This document shows positions 11,337 through 23,800 of a stretch of DNA of 62,559 nucleotides, piece after piece. The notes under the pieces were generated by a model that was not told where the DNA came from, ran no database searches, and worked only from the letters and a program-made list of their open reading frames with translations. A program made the translations under genes and the position numbers. This stretch comes from Hypsibius dujardini (taxonomy: Eukaryota; Tardigrada; Eutardigrada; Parachela; Hypsibiidae): the NCBI GenBank assembly GCA_001579985.1, contig LRSR01012076.1, positions 1 to 62,559 on the forward strand. The letters are read 5' to 3'. Position 1 is the first letter of the stretch, and each line of letters starts with the position of its first letter.

Positions 11337-14300
11337 ATGGGCCGCGTTTTCAAATTTTTGCATTTCTTCCTTTATTTCCCCTTAGTGGTTCGTGCTGGTA
11401 TCGTTCAACCACGCGTCCATGTTATATCGCCAGGATTCTTTAGCTGGTCAGACGCTCCCTCCTTAAGCCATTTTGAGCCTGCTCTAGAGACCGGATTGAA
11501 CGCAGTGCGCCAAAGCTATTCCCACATCAACTGGACCAGAGAGCTTTTATATCCGGCGAGCTTCAGAGACTGTTTCAGCCTGCGCGACAACATTCACTTT
11601 GAACTGGCCAAATGGTACTACAAGAGGCCGTACGGTGAAGATGTCCTCACGGTCATCATCGCACCAGGTTTGTAAGTCGTTTTCTAAGACTAATTTCGCT
11701 ATCTCGATGCGCGCAATACTGCTTGAAATTATAAGTTAATTTAAGAAAAAATTATGGGTTTGAATATATTCATTTCTATAACATGAAGGATTCCAGCATT
11801 TTTATACCTATTTGATAGTGTTGACTGACAGGTACATAAAGTCCACTGACCATTCCAAGCTAGCTCCAAGTGCAAGCGAATTTTTAGCAGAAATCAACAT
11901 ATCAACGGCCGTATTTCACTGGAATAGCCATATATCGAAATTCCGTAAATAATAACGTCAATCAGCCAATCAGCCGACTTAATGTGGGTGGGTTTTTTTT
12001 TATGTTCTTAGTCAATCTTACTGCAAAATTAATCTTTCTTGAAATCCTACGAATATTGAGATCCCTATCGGAAAACTCATCGGGTTTTAGTATTTTTAAC
12101 CTTGCCCCTCTTTGGATATAAAGAACCAAGTTTTAATTTAAAAGTCTCACATTTCCGATAATATTAAGCGTTATTTTAAGCACTGGCTGAAGTGCCTATT
12201 AATGCCTATTTCAATTAATTACGGACCACTTCTATTGTTTTCAGAAAACCGGTCAACGGCACCTTGCAAAGAAATAAGAAATCAGATATCCCACACGGCT
12301 TGCCAAAAACCAAAAAGCGACTCAAAAAGCAAAAAGTAACCTAGGCACAGCTGTTACCGGGTATGGGAATACTTTTGAGACAAATTTAAAACCGTCATTT
12401 CTCAGTCATTACTGATCTCACTGCTTCAATTTTTTTTGCTACAACGCCTGTCCATGTAAGCATCCACTACAGACCTCAAAATTTAATCCACACCCCAAAA
12501 TATTCCAGAACAAAAACTAATGGCAGAACTGATTTTAATAATAGTTCAGATCACACCCTCATTTGCTACCAAAAAATTCGTTCCGAAAAACCAAAACCTA
12601 TTTTGGATACCCCGCCACAATAATGCAGCAAAAAAATTTTTATGGAACGAGTGCCTTTACGAGATACAGGGCCCAATAACCTCATTAAAATTTGTTAAAA
12701 TTTTGTCATTAAAAATACTTTATTAAAAATGCTTTCGCTTCGCTGTGCTTAGCTTTTCCGTGTGGTATATATGCTAAAACCATTTTAATATCAGTCTGTT
12801 CCTAAGGTGCTGGGCGGTCATACAAAATAAATTAGGAAGATACTAAAACATGCAAAAAGATTAGTTTAAGGAATGGAAATAGAGATATCACGATTTATGC
12901 AAATTTGAGGAGTCATCAAGATTGGACCGTTCATAAAAACCAACTATGCGATCGAATTGAGTTTGTGGCTCAAGGTGGCTTAGGATGACATTAACAATAG
13001 CTGTTTCAATTTTTTCTATAAGAGGAAGCATACCGTGAAGGGAGGTTTGTTGGAGTTTCACGCGAATAAATAATAACATTCCGTACTGCGCTGGGTAACG
13101 GACAATTTCCACCGGAGTCCACAACACATTACACAGCAAGGTCGCAACAAGTTTTAGGACTTGTCTATGAACACACATTTTGTAGCCCGCAGATGTAGAA
13201 AGAAACTGGAGTTTACATTTTTTCCTTAATGTGTGCACTCTGTGTGCGTGGGCGTGGGCAAAATTTGTTTCAAAAGCATTTCCGAATTCGGTAAATACCC
13301 ATTTTTTAGCACGCAGTACAATTTAGTTTTGACCCAATGCCTAGGATGCTGGGAAAGTCGCTTCTTAAGCCATTTAGCTACCGGATGGGACATCCTTCTA
13401 ATCACGAGGTACGTCAAAATTCTAGAGCAAGCTATTGACTCACTGGGTGAAACAGAATGACCACTCACCTCGTCTGTTCGTCGCAGCAAGGATTACACCG
13501 AGAACATCGCCGACCGAGCCATCTTTCCCAGTTTCGTGACCACATCTCCATTCACTCCCGCTCCGCAGATCATTGAATGCGCCCTGTTTAAGAAACTAAA
13601 CTGGACAAGGACGTTCCTGCTATACGACACCAGCTGCGCCGCGTATGAGTTTTATTCGCTGTTGCTGCTGTCGCGGATGCCCGCCCTTTGCGGAGTGCTG
13701 ATTACGCGCCACGAGTTTACCAGCACCTCTGTTAACGTCTCGCAGCAATTACAGCCGATCCTCCGCGACTGGACCCTCAGAAGCCGAGGTGTGTGAGACT
13801 TGCTAGACATATTTTGTCAAAAAAACCTTCAGCCGTATACTGTATATGGAATGAGATTATTTAGCCCTATTAATGTGAAAGTGCAGTCTCAATCACTATA
13901 ATCTTTGATACAGTGATGCTATATGCTGGAATGCCATTGGGTCTGCGCAAAATTCTGGTGAGGCAACTTGTGAAATAATAGTCGATGTCGATCGGCGTAT
14001 CTGGCTTCGCGAATGGTTGTCTATGACAAGAGACCTAACTGCGAGTTTACACTTCCGTTTCAGATCGAAGCTACCAAATTGAATATGACTTTTGGTGAAC
14101 ATGTAAGTATTATATTGACGGCATTTAGCATTTACTTATTTGTCGTTTACAATTGTAGTTTAGAATTATTTAATTGTTTAGTTAGTTATTTATAGTCATT
14201 TATAGTCACAACAGTTATTTATACAGAGACTAACGCTTATATTTGCTCGAATTTGAATGGGTCTGGAAAATTTATTAGTGGCCAGAACCAATAAATTCTT

Positions 14301-17300
14301 ATGATGTCTGATTGCTATGTGAGTATAGTTTGACATGGATGTGATTTTAAAAATATTTCACAAAAAAGTGTTGGCTGCAGATACTTTTTTCTAAAACGAG
14401 TATTTTTTTACTCGTCAAGTTCGGCCATAATCTGGCAGCTGAAGTTTAGCACAGAAAATTTATGAACATACTTCATGCACAAGTGCTGTTAGAATCTTCT
14501 TAGAATATGTTCCGCTCAATAAAACAAAGATTCTGCGCTTCTTTACAAGATCAAAAGTTTTAAAAATTTGTCGATAACCAGTAAGTTGTTCCATACAAAA
14601 TTGAGGAAACCCTAACGATACGACTCAACCGTTCATTTTTTGTCTTAACGACTAGCAACACAAATATTATTTATGACTTTCAGTACAATATTGTTTTCGC
14701 GAAAGATTGGCATTGCTTTCACGAGTTCAGAGTTAGCAAAAACCCCTTTTTGTCCAATCAAAAATCAACCCGTGTCGTACAACGGACAAATGTTTCAAAA
14801 GTGACAGTTTTCCCTCAGCGAACCTCATAAGATCCCTTTCAGCAACTTCATAATCTCTTGATTTGAACACACGATCTGAGTTCCAATCAGCACATTTTTG
14901 TCCATTATAATGATTGCAATACTTGCACCCAGTTTGCATGGGGACCCTTCAAAGTTGGGCACATGTTAGCATTGTACACTGTAGTTATTTATAATTATTT
15001 ATAGATATGCATAATTATACAAAAAAACTTTATCTTTATTTATTTGCTCAGTTATTTATTGTTACTTTTGTAATTAGTTATTCAATTTATCGTTATTTAT
15101 TATGTAGTTGTCGTTCATGTACTTTATCGTAAAGTTATGATATTGAAGTCGGTCCTTAAATGTTAGTGGTCCGAGAACGCAAATGTTAAACCTCCGTATT
15201 ATGTTGATTTGCAGCTATACCTACAGTCGCAGACATACATTTTGGGGGGGGGGGGAGTTAACCTACTTCGACAGTACAGTGGATCATGTCAGTCTGTGGC
15301 ACCAGACCTTTTGCATTTTTTAAAACAGGTGTTTGTGGCTCAAGCTCCATTCGGCGGAACTTCCGGCGACCCTTTTACCTGGCAGAAAAATGACAGCGAC
15401 GATCAGGTGCTATTACTGTTCTTTAAATCGACTCTACAATTATGAATTGTCATTCATGACAGAATGCAAATTATTACGGTGTTAAATTTTAGGAACTGGC
15501 TATCCGGCCGGAGTTTCTCCGGCCGAATAACCAAGTCACTATTCAGCCGGTTTTTCTCCGACTGAGCAGCCTTAAGTCACTATCCAGCCGGACTTTCACG
15601 GCTGAATAGGCCAACCACTGTTTAGCCGTTTTCTTACCAGCAATACAGACAAATCACTTCGCCGGCTTTCTCTCAACTTGACATTGTAGCGGAGGGTGTC
15701 ATACACGGCTGATTTCGTTACCTGGTTGAACTTTTTAGACTGTTTGCCAACGCGGAAGACCAGACTTGTCTTTCTACATCATTCGTCCCGAAACTGCTCA
15801 AAATCTTCACAGTTTTGGAAATTTTCCCCGTCATCATTGAGCAGGTGAAACGTTGTGGAAACACTTAAACGAAATACTATGAAGGATAATGGGAACACTA
15901 TTAAGCTCGATCGCGTGGGTTGTCGTCCTTGAGATCTCGCCATTAGTTTCCTTGGAACTGGTATATACTCCTAGGTACCTGCGGCCTCTGCATTTTTCAC
16001 TGTAATTTCACCAATTCCAATAATCCGCTTCAAGATTGACAGGTGGTCCCATATTGTGAAAAAATTCCGGCAGAGCAGGCCAAATAGTGGCTTATCTATG
16101 CAGCCGTAAAACAACCGGCTAGATAGTGACTTGGCTATTCAGCCGGAAAAACTCCGGCCGAATAGCGTAGACCTAAATTTTATATCAAATTATGTAATTT
16201 CGCTCAGATGGTCCGCTCGGCTTATCGTGCTGTCATCCTAATTGCTGTAAGCGACGAGACAGGACCCGAATACAACACTCCTGCAATACAGCGTCTAATT
16301 TCGAAATGGCAAGCACTCACTCAAGACAAATACAACATTACAGCGTCCAGAAGCGAAGTGGTTTGTAGCACCCTAAATTTTTCATTTCCCACCAAAAGTT
16401 GCGACATCAATTTAGCTGGAATGATTTGATTTGCAGATGCTAAACATGCTTGTCTCCAGTCACACTGCCGTTGAACTCATGGCCGAAGTAAGGGAAATAT
16501 TTCACTTTTGAGTGATTTTAATTTATGTATCGAGCTCAAGGCTCGCTTAATTAAGGGGTGTGATGCCTGAGTGTTTGTCATCTGATCATGACGTGGGTGC
16601 ATCGGCCACGCCCGGCTGTTATTAACGGGTCACATCTGTTAATGCAGTTCTTATATTCAATTTTGAAATTATTACTTTTCATTTGATTGACAAATTTCGG
16701 TAAAAAATGTTTTAGAAAATTATTGGTACCCTGTGGTCGGTACTCGTTTAGAGTTTAGAGATCGGCTCGGATAGGGATAATAAGCTTGCTGAAGGTGATG
16801 ACAAAAACGTTTACTACCGGCGAGGGCGGCAGGTTTTATCATGTAAAGAGGCAAAACAATTTTGGCTTTAACTTCAAGTGACTTGGGGGGAGGGGTTGGG
16901 GGGATCTTGAGGGAGGATCTTGCGAGGGGAATCTTGCGATGGAGGTCATTCTTTGGGGGAGGGGTTAAAATTTTGGGGGAAAGATCCGGTCTGCCCAACG
17001 TTCACTCCAGTACTGTTTCTTCTTGTACCTCTAATTTTCATACATCAGTAAAAAATGGGCATTTACGCAGGCTGTTCAGACATCGAACCCTCTAGGATGG
17101 TCCGGTCGTCCACCGAGTGGAAAACTCCTTGCCGAACTGCTACTAAATCGCACATTCAAGCTTCAAATTGGGCCAGCCCACATGCTGGCCGGCGGTCTAA
17201 TTGAAAACCCGCACATCGCTAACACCTTCAACTTTCTGCTTGGAACATTCCAAGTGGGTTGAGATATAATATTCGCCTCCGGGCCATGAGTTGTGCAACG

Positions 17301-19194
17301 GTATATACCGAAATTTTACAAGTCAGGTGCATGATCTCCTTTTTATTGTGCAGCCCTACTTTGCTTCATTTGCAAACCCGTCGGACGATCGCTTCCTCTG
17401 GGAGCGCGTACCAAATTCCACCTGGTTTGATCGTGATGCATTGCCGCCGAATGAACCACCATGTGGATTCGACGGACGCTCCCGGGCTTGTTCGGGGGCA
17501 GGTAATGTAGAGTTAATACCCTGCTCTTCCAGTTAATACCGGTAGCGAAACTTCTGTTGAACCAAAGCGGATCGTTTTTCAATGTATTGTGCATAGGCTC
17601 AGCAGGATTTGACTTGGCATTAGGACTCAGTATATCTGTGGCTGTCGGATTGGCAGCCGTCACTGGCACGGTCCTATGGTATGGTTGTACGTAGTGTATC
17701 CCTATGGATAATGCTTGACTGCTTCCTGCCTGAATATAGTCTGTCTTGACTATGTTAAACAGGCTGGAATCCAGTCGAAATGACTGAGTGAAGGGACTGT
17801 AATGTTCTATGCTTTCTAGCCTGTATACGACACTGGTTGACCTGGCTGGAATACAATCTGGGTCCCTATGCAAATTTAACATAGGTCGGCCCTACACCAA
17901 GGCGGTTTCAAGCCTGGTTCCAGACTGTTGTTTTCAGCCATTTGGCCAATTGGAAATTGCATTGCCCTACAGGCGTGCCTTTTATAGACCGATGGGAATA
18001 ATCGATTAATTTACGGAAATTCGCCCAGCCACAATCAAATTGAATTATTAAACCAAAATTCAAACTAAAGAGGGCAGTAAGGTGATGAAAGTTAAACGGA
18101 TGAGTTATGAGATCCCATTTCCGTTGTAGGCTTACAGAGCGATCTGCAAAAACCAAATAAAAGCACGTTTTGTTACAAGCAATGAATCCCAACCTCTGCC
18201 GAATATAACCCCCGGCAATCTCAAGATTAAAATTTGAAAAGGAACTTTACATACTGAGCAAACAAAGGCAATTTGTTGTAAGCCGTCGGATCCAGTCAGT
18301 GGGCCAAATTTCCAGCTTTCACAAAGCAACAACAACAAAATAGGAACATAAACCCTCTATTATCCGATAATACTAGTACTCACATGATCCAATAACAGAT
18401 TAATTTGTCACAATTTGCGCAAAATGAAAATTTATGAATGTTTAAAACAATGGAAACAACAGAATATTATTTTCAACACAATGAGACGCCAAACAAACTT
18501 GAACTGAATTTCAGGTTTAAAACCAAACCAGGCAGTCTGCATGCGGCATTAATCTCTTGTGTCAGTTGAAAAACTTTTAAGAGATCTGAGAGAAATTCAG
18601 GTTGGAACCATGGTTAAATATGCGTGCCTTGCACGAGGCGGAGAAGTTAAAAAACATATAGCCTATATTCAAAGTTACGTTGTGGCGGAAAGACAGGCTG
18701 AGAGAATCCAGCTTGGAACCAGGCTGATTCCAGCCCTTTTACAGGCTCATTACAGTGTCCAGCTTGAAATCTAGTCTGAGAGTTATCCGTACGGATGGCA
18801 GTGTGCATTCATTATGGAGGGCTGGCTAACGCATACACTGAGGATGCAATCAAGCTAAGCGTGTATAAAATTAACATGAAACTTGTAAAACATGCTTATC
18901 AAGAGATACGAGTGGCATTCACCCCCAAAACAGCCTTCCTAGTCGTTACACCCATTAAAAATCTTGGCGCTTTCTCTTTGACTATCCGTCGTCAATGCAT
19001 ACATTTGTTCCACTAGGCTGAGAGAGTTGGCAAAGGGAAAGAATACTTGGAACTTGGATCCCTGCTTGCTGACCTTTTGTAGCTCTGGCGCACGTCATCG
19101 GCGAAGCATAATGTTTGGCTGGCGAAACGGTTTGACATACTCTTACGTGACGGTTCGCCCGTCTTGTATGACTTTACACAGTGGAGCTCTTTAA
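11337..19194 (+). CDS. R2: ANF-receptor-type single-pass receptor without kinase/cyclase domains, 550 aa
   Basis: Twelve exons: 11337-11667, 13345-13408, 13487-13788, 13914-13957, 14064-14102, 15329-15406, 16208-16360, 16437-16487, 17071-17253, 17354-17501, 17597-17678, 19017-19194. They sum to 1653 nt in one frame. The start ATG precedes a hydrophobic signal (FKFLHFFLYFPLVV). Residues about 24-464 are the ligand-binding ectodomain; motifs include DAPSLSHFEPALETGL, a glycosylation site NWT, GW..LLITR, FP.FVTTSP and LYDT. The membrane helix is about 468-490 (LALGLSISVAVGLAAV). The last exon adds 59 residues: LRELAKGKNTWNLDP, then a basic GARHRRS, then stop. This matches the juxtamembrane and first strands of a receptor guanylate cyclase kinase-homology domain, but nothing follows. 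The length resembles NPR-C (about 540) rather than receptor cyclases (over 1000). The ligand is unknown. Introns 6 and 5 hold a transposon and TTTATAG repeats. Confidence 0.92.
14105..15120. repeat. A+T-rich TTTATAGTTAT repeats in R2 intron 5
   Basis: Degenerate short repeats (gttatttatagt and variants) occupy both ends of this intron. The same repeats occur in the matching intron of R3 (24300-24640), so they predate the duplication. Confidence 0.6.
15483..16182. mobile_element. 682-bp non-autonomous DNA transposon with long TIRs, R2 intron 6
   Basis: The element body is 15492-16173. Its left arm (from ggctatccggccggag) and the reverse complement of its right arm (from cgctattcggccggag) match over about 50 bp with few differences. 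The flanks repeat TAAATTTTA (15483-15491 and 16174-16182), a 9-bp target-site duplication. The matching intron in R3 has a single ttaaattttatat and no element, so R3 shows the empty site. Internal copies of cagccgg and ctccg extend inward as sub-terminal repeats. There is no coding capacity. A 9-bp duplication with long TIRs is typical of Mutator-like elements; the superfamily is inferred. Confidence 0.82.
17740..18775. repeat. Inverted CAGGCTGGAAT/ATTCCAGCCTG motifs in R2 intron 11
   Basis: Motifs such as aggctggaatccag and cctggttccag occur near 17760-17930, with reverse-complement counterparts near 18690-18770. This suggests a degraded inverted-repeat element, but its boundaries are unclear. 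Confidence 0.3.
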
Positions 19195-20690
19195 CGCGTC
19201 TTGAAGCGGACCTACTCTGTATAGCGTTAAGATTTTCATATACCTTGAAACCGGCACGTACAGTTAGCTGTGTTTTATACGTTCCTCATTAGACTGAATT
19301 TCCAAAACCTTAAAGTAGTTTTGATATATTTTTCCCATTGGAATTTCCTCTGGTGTAAAATGTGAGAAGAATTGTCTAGGGTTATTCGGTATATCTTTTT
19401 GCATGCGTCATTTGTTGTCACGCTGTTCGGTAGTTAAGTATGGTCGCTGCATTATTACTCGCACTCAGTAAAGAAAAACTAACGCAATGCAGTTAATCAA
19501 ACTTAGCTAGTATACCACACGTAAAAGAAGTTCTGATGATTGCCAAACGAAGACAGCCAAAAAGTGGTGGAAATGTTTGGGAGAACTGCGACAATATTTC
19601 ATACTAATTAAACGACAGCTGTATTATGTTAAAGAATGCTGGCAAACGCAAATATCGACGTAGATAATTTTGCATTGAATTTGTTTTCAGCACAGGGCAG
19701 CTTGAACGTCCTTTCGAAATACATTTACTGATTTTTAATCGGTTACTGTTATTGTATGATGTATGCCCTAGAATGCCCTGAGATCATTTGTGGATATCGC
19801 TTGGAATTGAAAAAGCGGACCTCCACTTATAATTAGAGAAGACATCCCGATTGCAATCGGTAAAATAGCACCTAATGAGGTTTTTACCTAGGTACAAAAG
19901 TACATAGGTACAATAAATTTTATAGGTACACTTATGTGGAGAATGGTCATGTACCGTTGTACCTAGAACTCTTTGTACTTAGGTACAAAAGTACATAAGT
20001 ACAGCACATTTTATAGGTACACCATTGTGGTTAATAGTCATGTACCGTTGTACCTAGAACTCTTTGTACTTACGTACATAAGTACATAGGTACATAGGTA
20101 CAGACCACCTGGTGCAGCTTTCTTTAAGCTTGCTGCGAAACTGGCCAGTAGTCCCAAACACGACATGATTCCCTAACGGAAGAAATCGCCATCTGTCCTC
20201 AAAGTTCACATTTTTTGGCACTGAAAATATTGCTTGCTGACGCGCTTGGCCATGCAACATCCTACATGGCGGACAGACCACGGCAAACATGCCACATCTC
20301 TCTAATTCATGCAGTAATCCGTGAAATTCATCGAACACATTGCGCCGTTGCAAGAACGATCTCCCTTTGTCCTGCGTCCTTCGAGAATTATGTATATTTT
20401 CTTCGATTTCTTTCCCAATTTGATTAAAATATGCGTCGACGATAATTGATGATTTTTGATGTTGTATAGTTGCTGCTGTTAAACCTGCCAGGCATACGTG
20501 ATGAGGACTTTTAAGAAAAAAACCCAGGCCTGCACTTACCTAGAGGAAGGTATGCAAATTGCAAATCACAACGTAAAAGTCATTTGATCGTCGCCTAATA
20601 GCTCGCTTGAATTTTTCATCGAGCACCCGTCATTCCTTCAGCATAAGCGGTACATTGTGCTTGAATTAATTATTCAAAAGCATTCAGATC
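19195..20690. other. Intergenic spacer R2-R3
   Basis: No gene is seen. The spacer contains the GTAC-rich tandem repeat listed separately and otherwise unremarkable A+T-rich sequence. Confidence 0.55.
19883..20103. repeat. GTAC-rich tandem repeat, about 92-bp unit
   Basis: A little over two copies occur of a unit running from aggtacaaaagtacata through catgtaccgttgtaccta to ctctttgtactt. GTAC occurs many times per unit. A composition-related array lies in R4 intron 3 (32885-33165). Confidence 0.75.
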
Positions 20691-20697
20691 GAAATCC

Positions 20698-20800
20698 ATA
20701 TATAAAGTTCAACGTCCGAATCTCGATCCATGTCAATCTCAAATACACTCGAATAAGCAGTGCATTCAGCGAGTCTTAATGTGTGTGAAAAACTTTCAAA
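20698..20800 (+). promoter_or_regulatory. R3 proximal promoter with TATA-like box
   Basis: The sequence tatataaag at 20698-20706 lies about 95 nt before the ATG. It starts a block that aligns with the region upstream of R2. A start site about 30 nt downstream would leave a 5'UTR of roughly 65 nt. R2 lacks this TATA match. Confidence 0.5.
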
Positions 20801-23800
20801 ATGGGCCGTTTTTTCAGATTTTTGCATTTCTTCTTTTATCTCCCCTTAGTGGTTCGTGCTGGTATCGTTCAACCACGCGTCCATGTTATATCGCCAGGAT
20901 TCTTTAGCTGGTCAGACGCACCCTCCTTAAGCCATTTTGAGCCTGCTTTAGAGACCGGATTGGACGCAGTGCGCCAAAAGTATCCTCACATCAACTGGAC
21001 CAGAGAGATTTTGTATCGGGCGAGCTTCAGCGACTGCTTCAGCCTGCGCGACAACATTCAGCCGGAGCTGGCCAAATGGTACCACACGAAGCCGTACGGT
21101 GAAGATGTTCTCACGGTCATTGTCGCACCAGGTTAGTAAGTCGTCGTCTTTCGCATCCTTCGGTTCCGGCGACCGAATATTTGACAGTTTTGAAATATCT
21201 TTAACTATTGATATATGGCAAAAAGACATGATGCATTGTTTGATATTGATAGAATCAGAGCCTGGAGTAATTTAAAATTAAGGTTTATTTTAATTAGTTA
21301 CGGACCGCTTCTGAAGCAGAAACCTTCTCGTTACCGCATCGCCAGTATACTCAGTTTTGAAATTTAACTCCCAATTTAAAAAAAAATGGACGGTGAATCA
21401 TCTCGTAGAGCGTAAACAGGAACACGTTTAGACAGCCAGTTGGTCTGAACCCTGATTTACCACAGTTGAAAGCAAAATGAAAATTACGGTTTTTTTGTTT
21501 CTAAATCATATAAATATTTTGAAAAAAATGTGATGAGGGTCCTTGTTGCGAGTGCCCTGGGGAGCTAGGGGGAGGAGAAAAACTACCGATTTTGAATCAG
21601 AAACGCAAAAACCTCAAATTTTCATTTCGCTCCCAACTAGGGCAAATCAGGGGTTTAGACCACCTGGCGGTCTACAGCGTGGAAACTTATTTTTGGATCT
21701 AACCTCACAGACATGCTGCTCTGTCCTTTCTATCAAGGGAAAAGTAGGTCATCACTCATTCGCCACAAAATGTTCTCCTCTTTCGTTTTATCCTAAAAAA
21801 TCTGCATTACTTTGGGTTTTTTCACATCTTCTCCGGGAAGCACTAAATCGACGTTATGTCCCTGTGAATCCGCAACAGTTATTGAAAATCGAACAGATCA
21901 AAGCTCCTCATTGTTTCTCAAATCTGCTGAACTGTAAAAAAAAATTCAAAATTCCTTGGCCAATCGATTACGTAGAATACATTTCCTTGGCAAATCCTTG
22001 CCAGAAAAATGATTCACCAATTTTCCCAGACCCTCCTGAGAATGAAGGGGTTTTTTTATTTAAGGTAATGGCTGAACCGTAATTTACAGTAATGGCGTTG
22101 CCTCCAAAGCCGATTTTCAACAAAACACCAAAACAACGCTCAAAATGCATTTTTTAGATCAAAATAAATCTACTGAACACAATTTTACTTTTGAAGACTC
22201 TCGCGGATCAAAAATAAAAATAGGATACGCGGCGGACACGCTGAGGAATTTTCAGGGAGAACTTCCCCTTACTCCATCTTCCACTCTTCTCTGATACTCA
22301 GTTTAATGATATTAATTTTTTTACCAGGTTGGCTCGGCTGCTCAAAGGGGCTAATTGATATACGTTGTCAAATTTCAAAATAACAAAACTGAAAAAAATT
22401 GTGAGGAAATAGCGCATCTCATTTAAGCAGAAAAGCATCCGGGATATCGCAGTTTTCTGGTCATCGGGAGTTTGGCGTGTGCACACGCGATTGATTGTTA
22501 GATTAAAAAACTGTTTTTATTTTCGTATAGGGAATTAAAATATCTAGCTTTTGGCGTTTTAATTTTCTGTTGTTTTTCGATTTGAGGAAAGTAGGAGTTG
22601 GTAGAACTTAAACTCAAAAATAAGTTTCCACCCGGTAAACGCGTCTATGAGCGTAAATTTGGAATAGACTTCTACGTACCGGTATACCATTTTTTCTCAA
22701 GCAATACAGTTTAGTTTTGACCTAATGTCTAGCATGCATGGAGAGTCGCTTCATGAGTCAGTTAGCCACCGGATGGGACACCCTTCTAATCACGAGGTAA
22801 ATCAAAATTTTCGAGAAAGCTATTGACTCACTGGGTGAAACAGAATGCTCACTCAACTCGTCTGTTTGTTGCAGCAATGATTACACTGAGAACATTGCCG
22901 ACCGAGCCATCTTTCCCAGTTTCGTGACCACATCTCCATTCACTCCTGCTCCGCAGATCATCCAATGCGCCCTGTTCACGAAGCTGAACTGGACAAGGAC
23001 GTTCTTGTTGTACGACACCAGTAGTGCCTTGTATCAGTTTTATTCGCTGTTGCTGCCGTTACGGATGCCCGCCCTTTGCGGGGTGCTGCTAACGCGTCAT
23101 GAGTTTACCAGCACATCTGTCAATGTTTCCCAGCAGTTACAGCCAATCCTACGCGACTGGACCCTCAGAAGCCGCGGTGTGTGAGACTTTTTAAACATAA
23201 TCAGTCAAACACACCTTCCGCCTCATGTATAGTAAGAGGTCGTTACCTCTCAACAGAAGAAAGTGCAGTCTAAATTGGGATATTATTCAAGTGCCGAGTT
23301 CCAATCACTCCAAATATTTTTTGATTTGGACCTACTGTAGTGATGAAAATAAAAATATATTTCGCCGGTGACGTCGAGCAAAGTTTTCCTGGTTAGGAGG
23401 CGTTCAGCAATACCCTCACCGCCATGTAGGGTAGGGGGTTGTACTTTGATGAAGAACTCTTACGCTAAGGAGGTGGGGATACAGCCGTGACTGACGTCAG
23501 CATATATCGTTTCGATTTTTTGCCGATTCCCAGTCTCTGCTGGAGTTTTTATCCTTTTTGAGCTTTTTTGTGGTATTCTCCATCAATTCAAGGGAAAAAT
23601 TGTCGACGGAAACGATGACGCTTAAACAAGAGGTAGGTCCGGTAAACAGATATAAGGGAGTCGGCTCGAGCTGACGTCAGGGCTTAAAGAACAAGGGGGG
23701 GACCAAATGTCGGAGGCCAATGGGCGGAGCTATAGACCAAAACTGAAAAGCCTCGCTGGAATTATCGGTCCTTTTTGAAAGATACCCAGAGCTTTGCTAC

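Noticed and set aside
17343-17882. 179-residue minus-strand open frame over R2 exons 10 and 11
   Set aside because: It is the shadow of the plus-strand receptor exons, whose frame and splice sites are conserved in three paralogues.
21543-22082. 179-residue open frame in R3 intron 1
   Set aside because: No ATG start in good context, no recognisable motif, absent from the matching intron of R2, and it lies in an inverted-repeat-bearing insertion.
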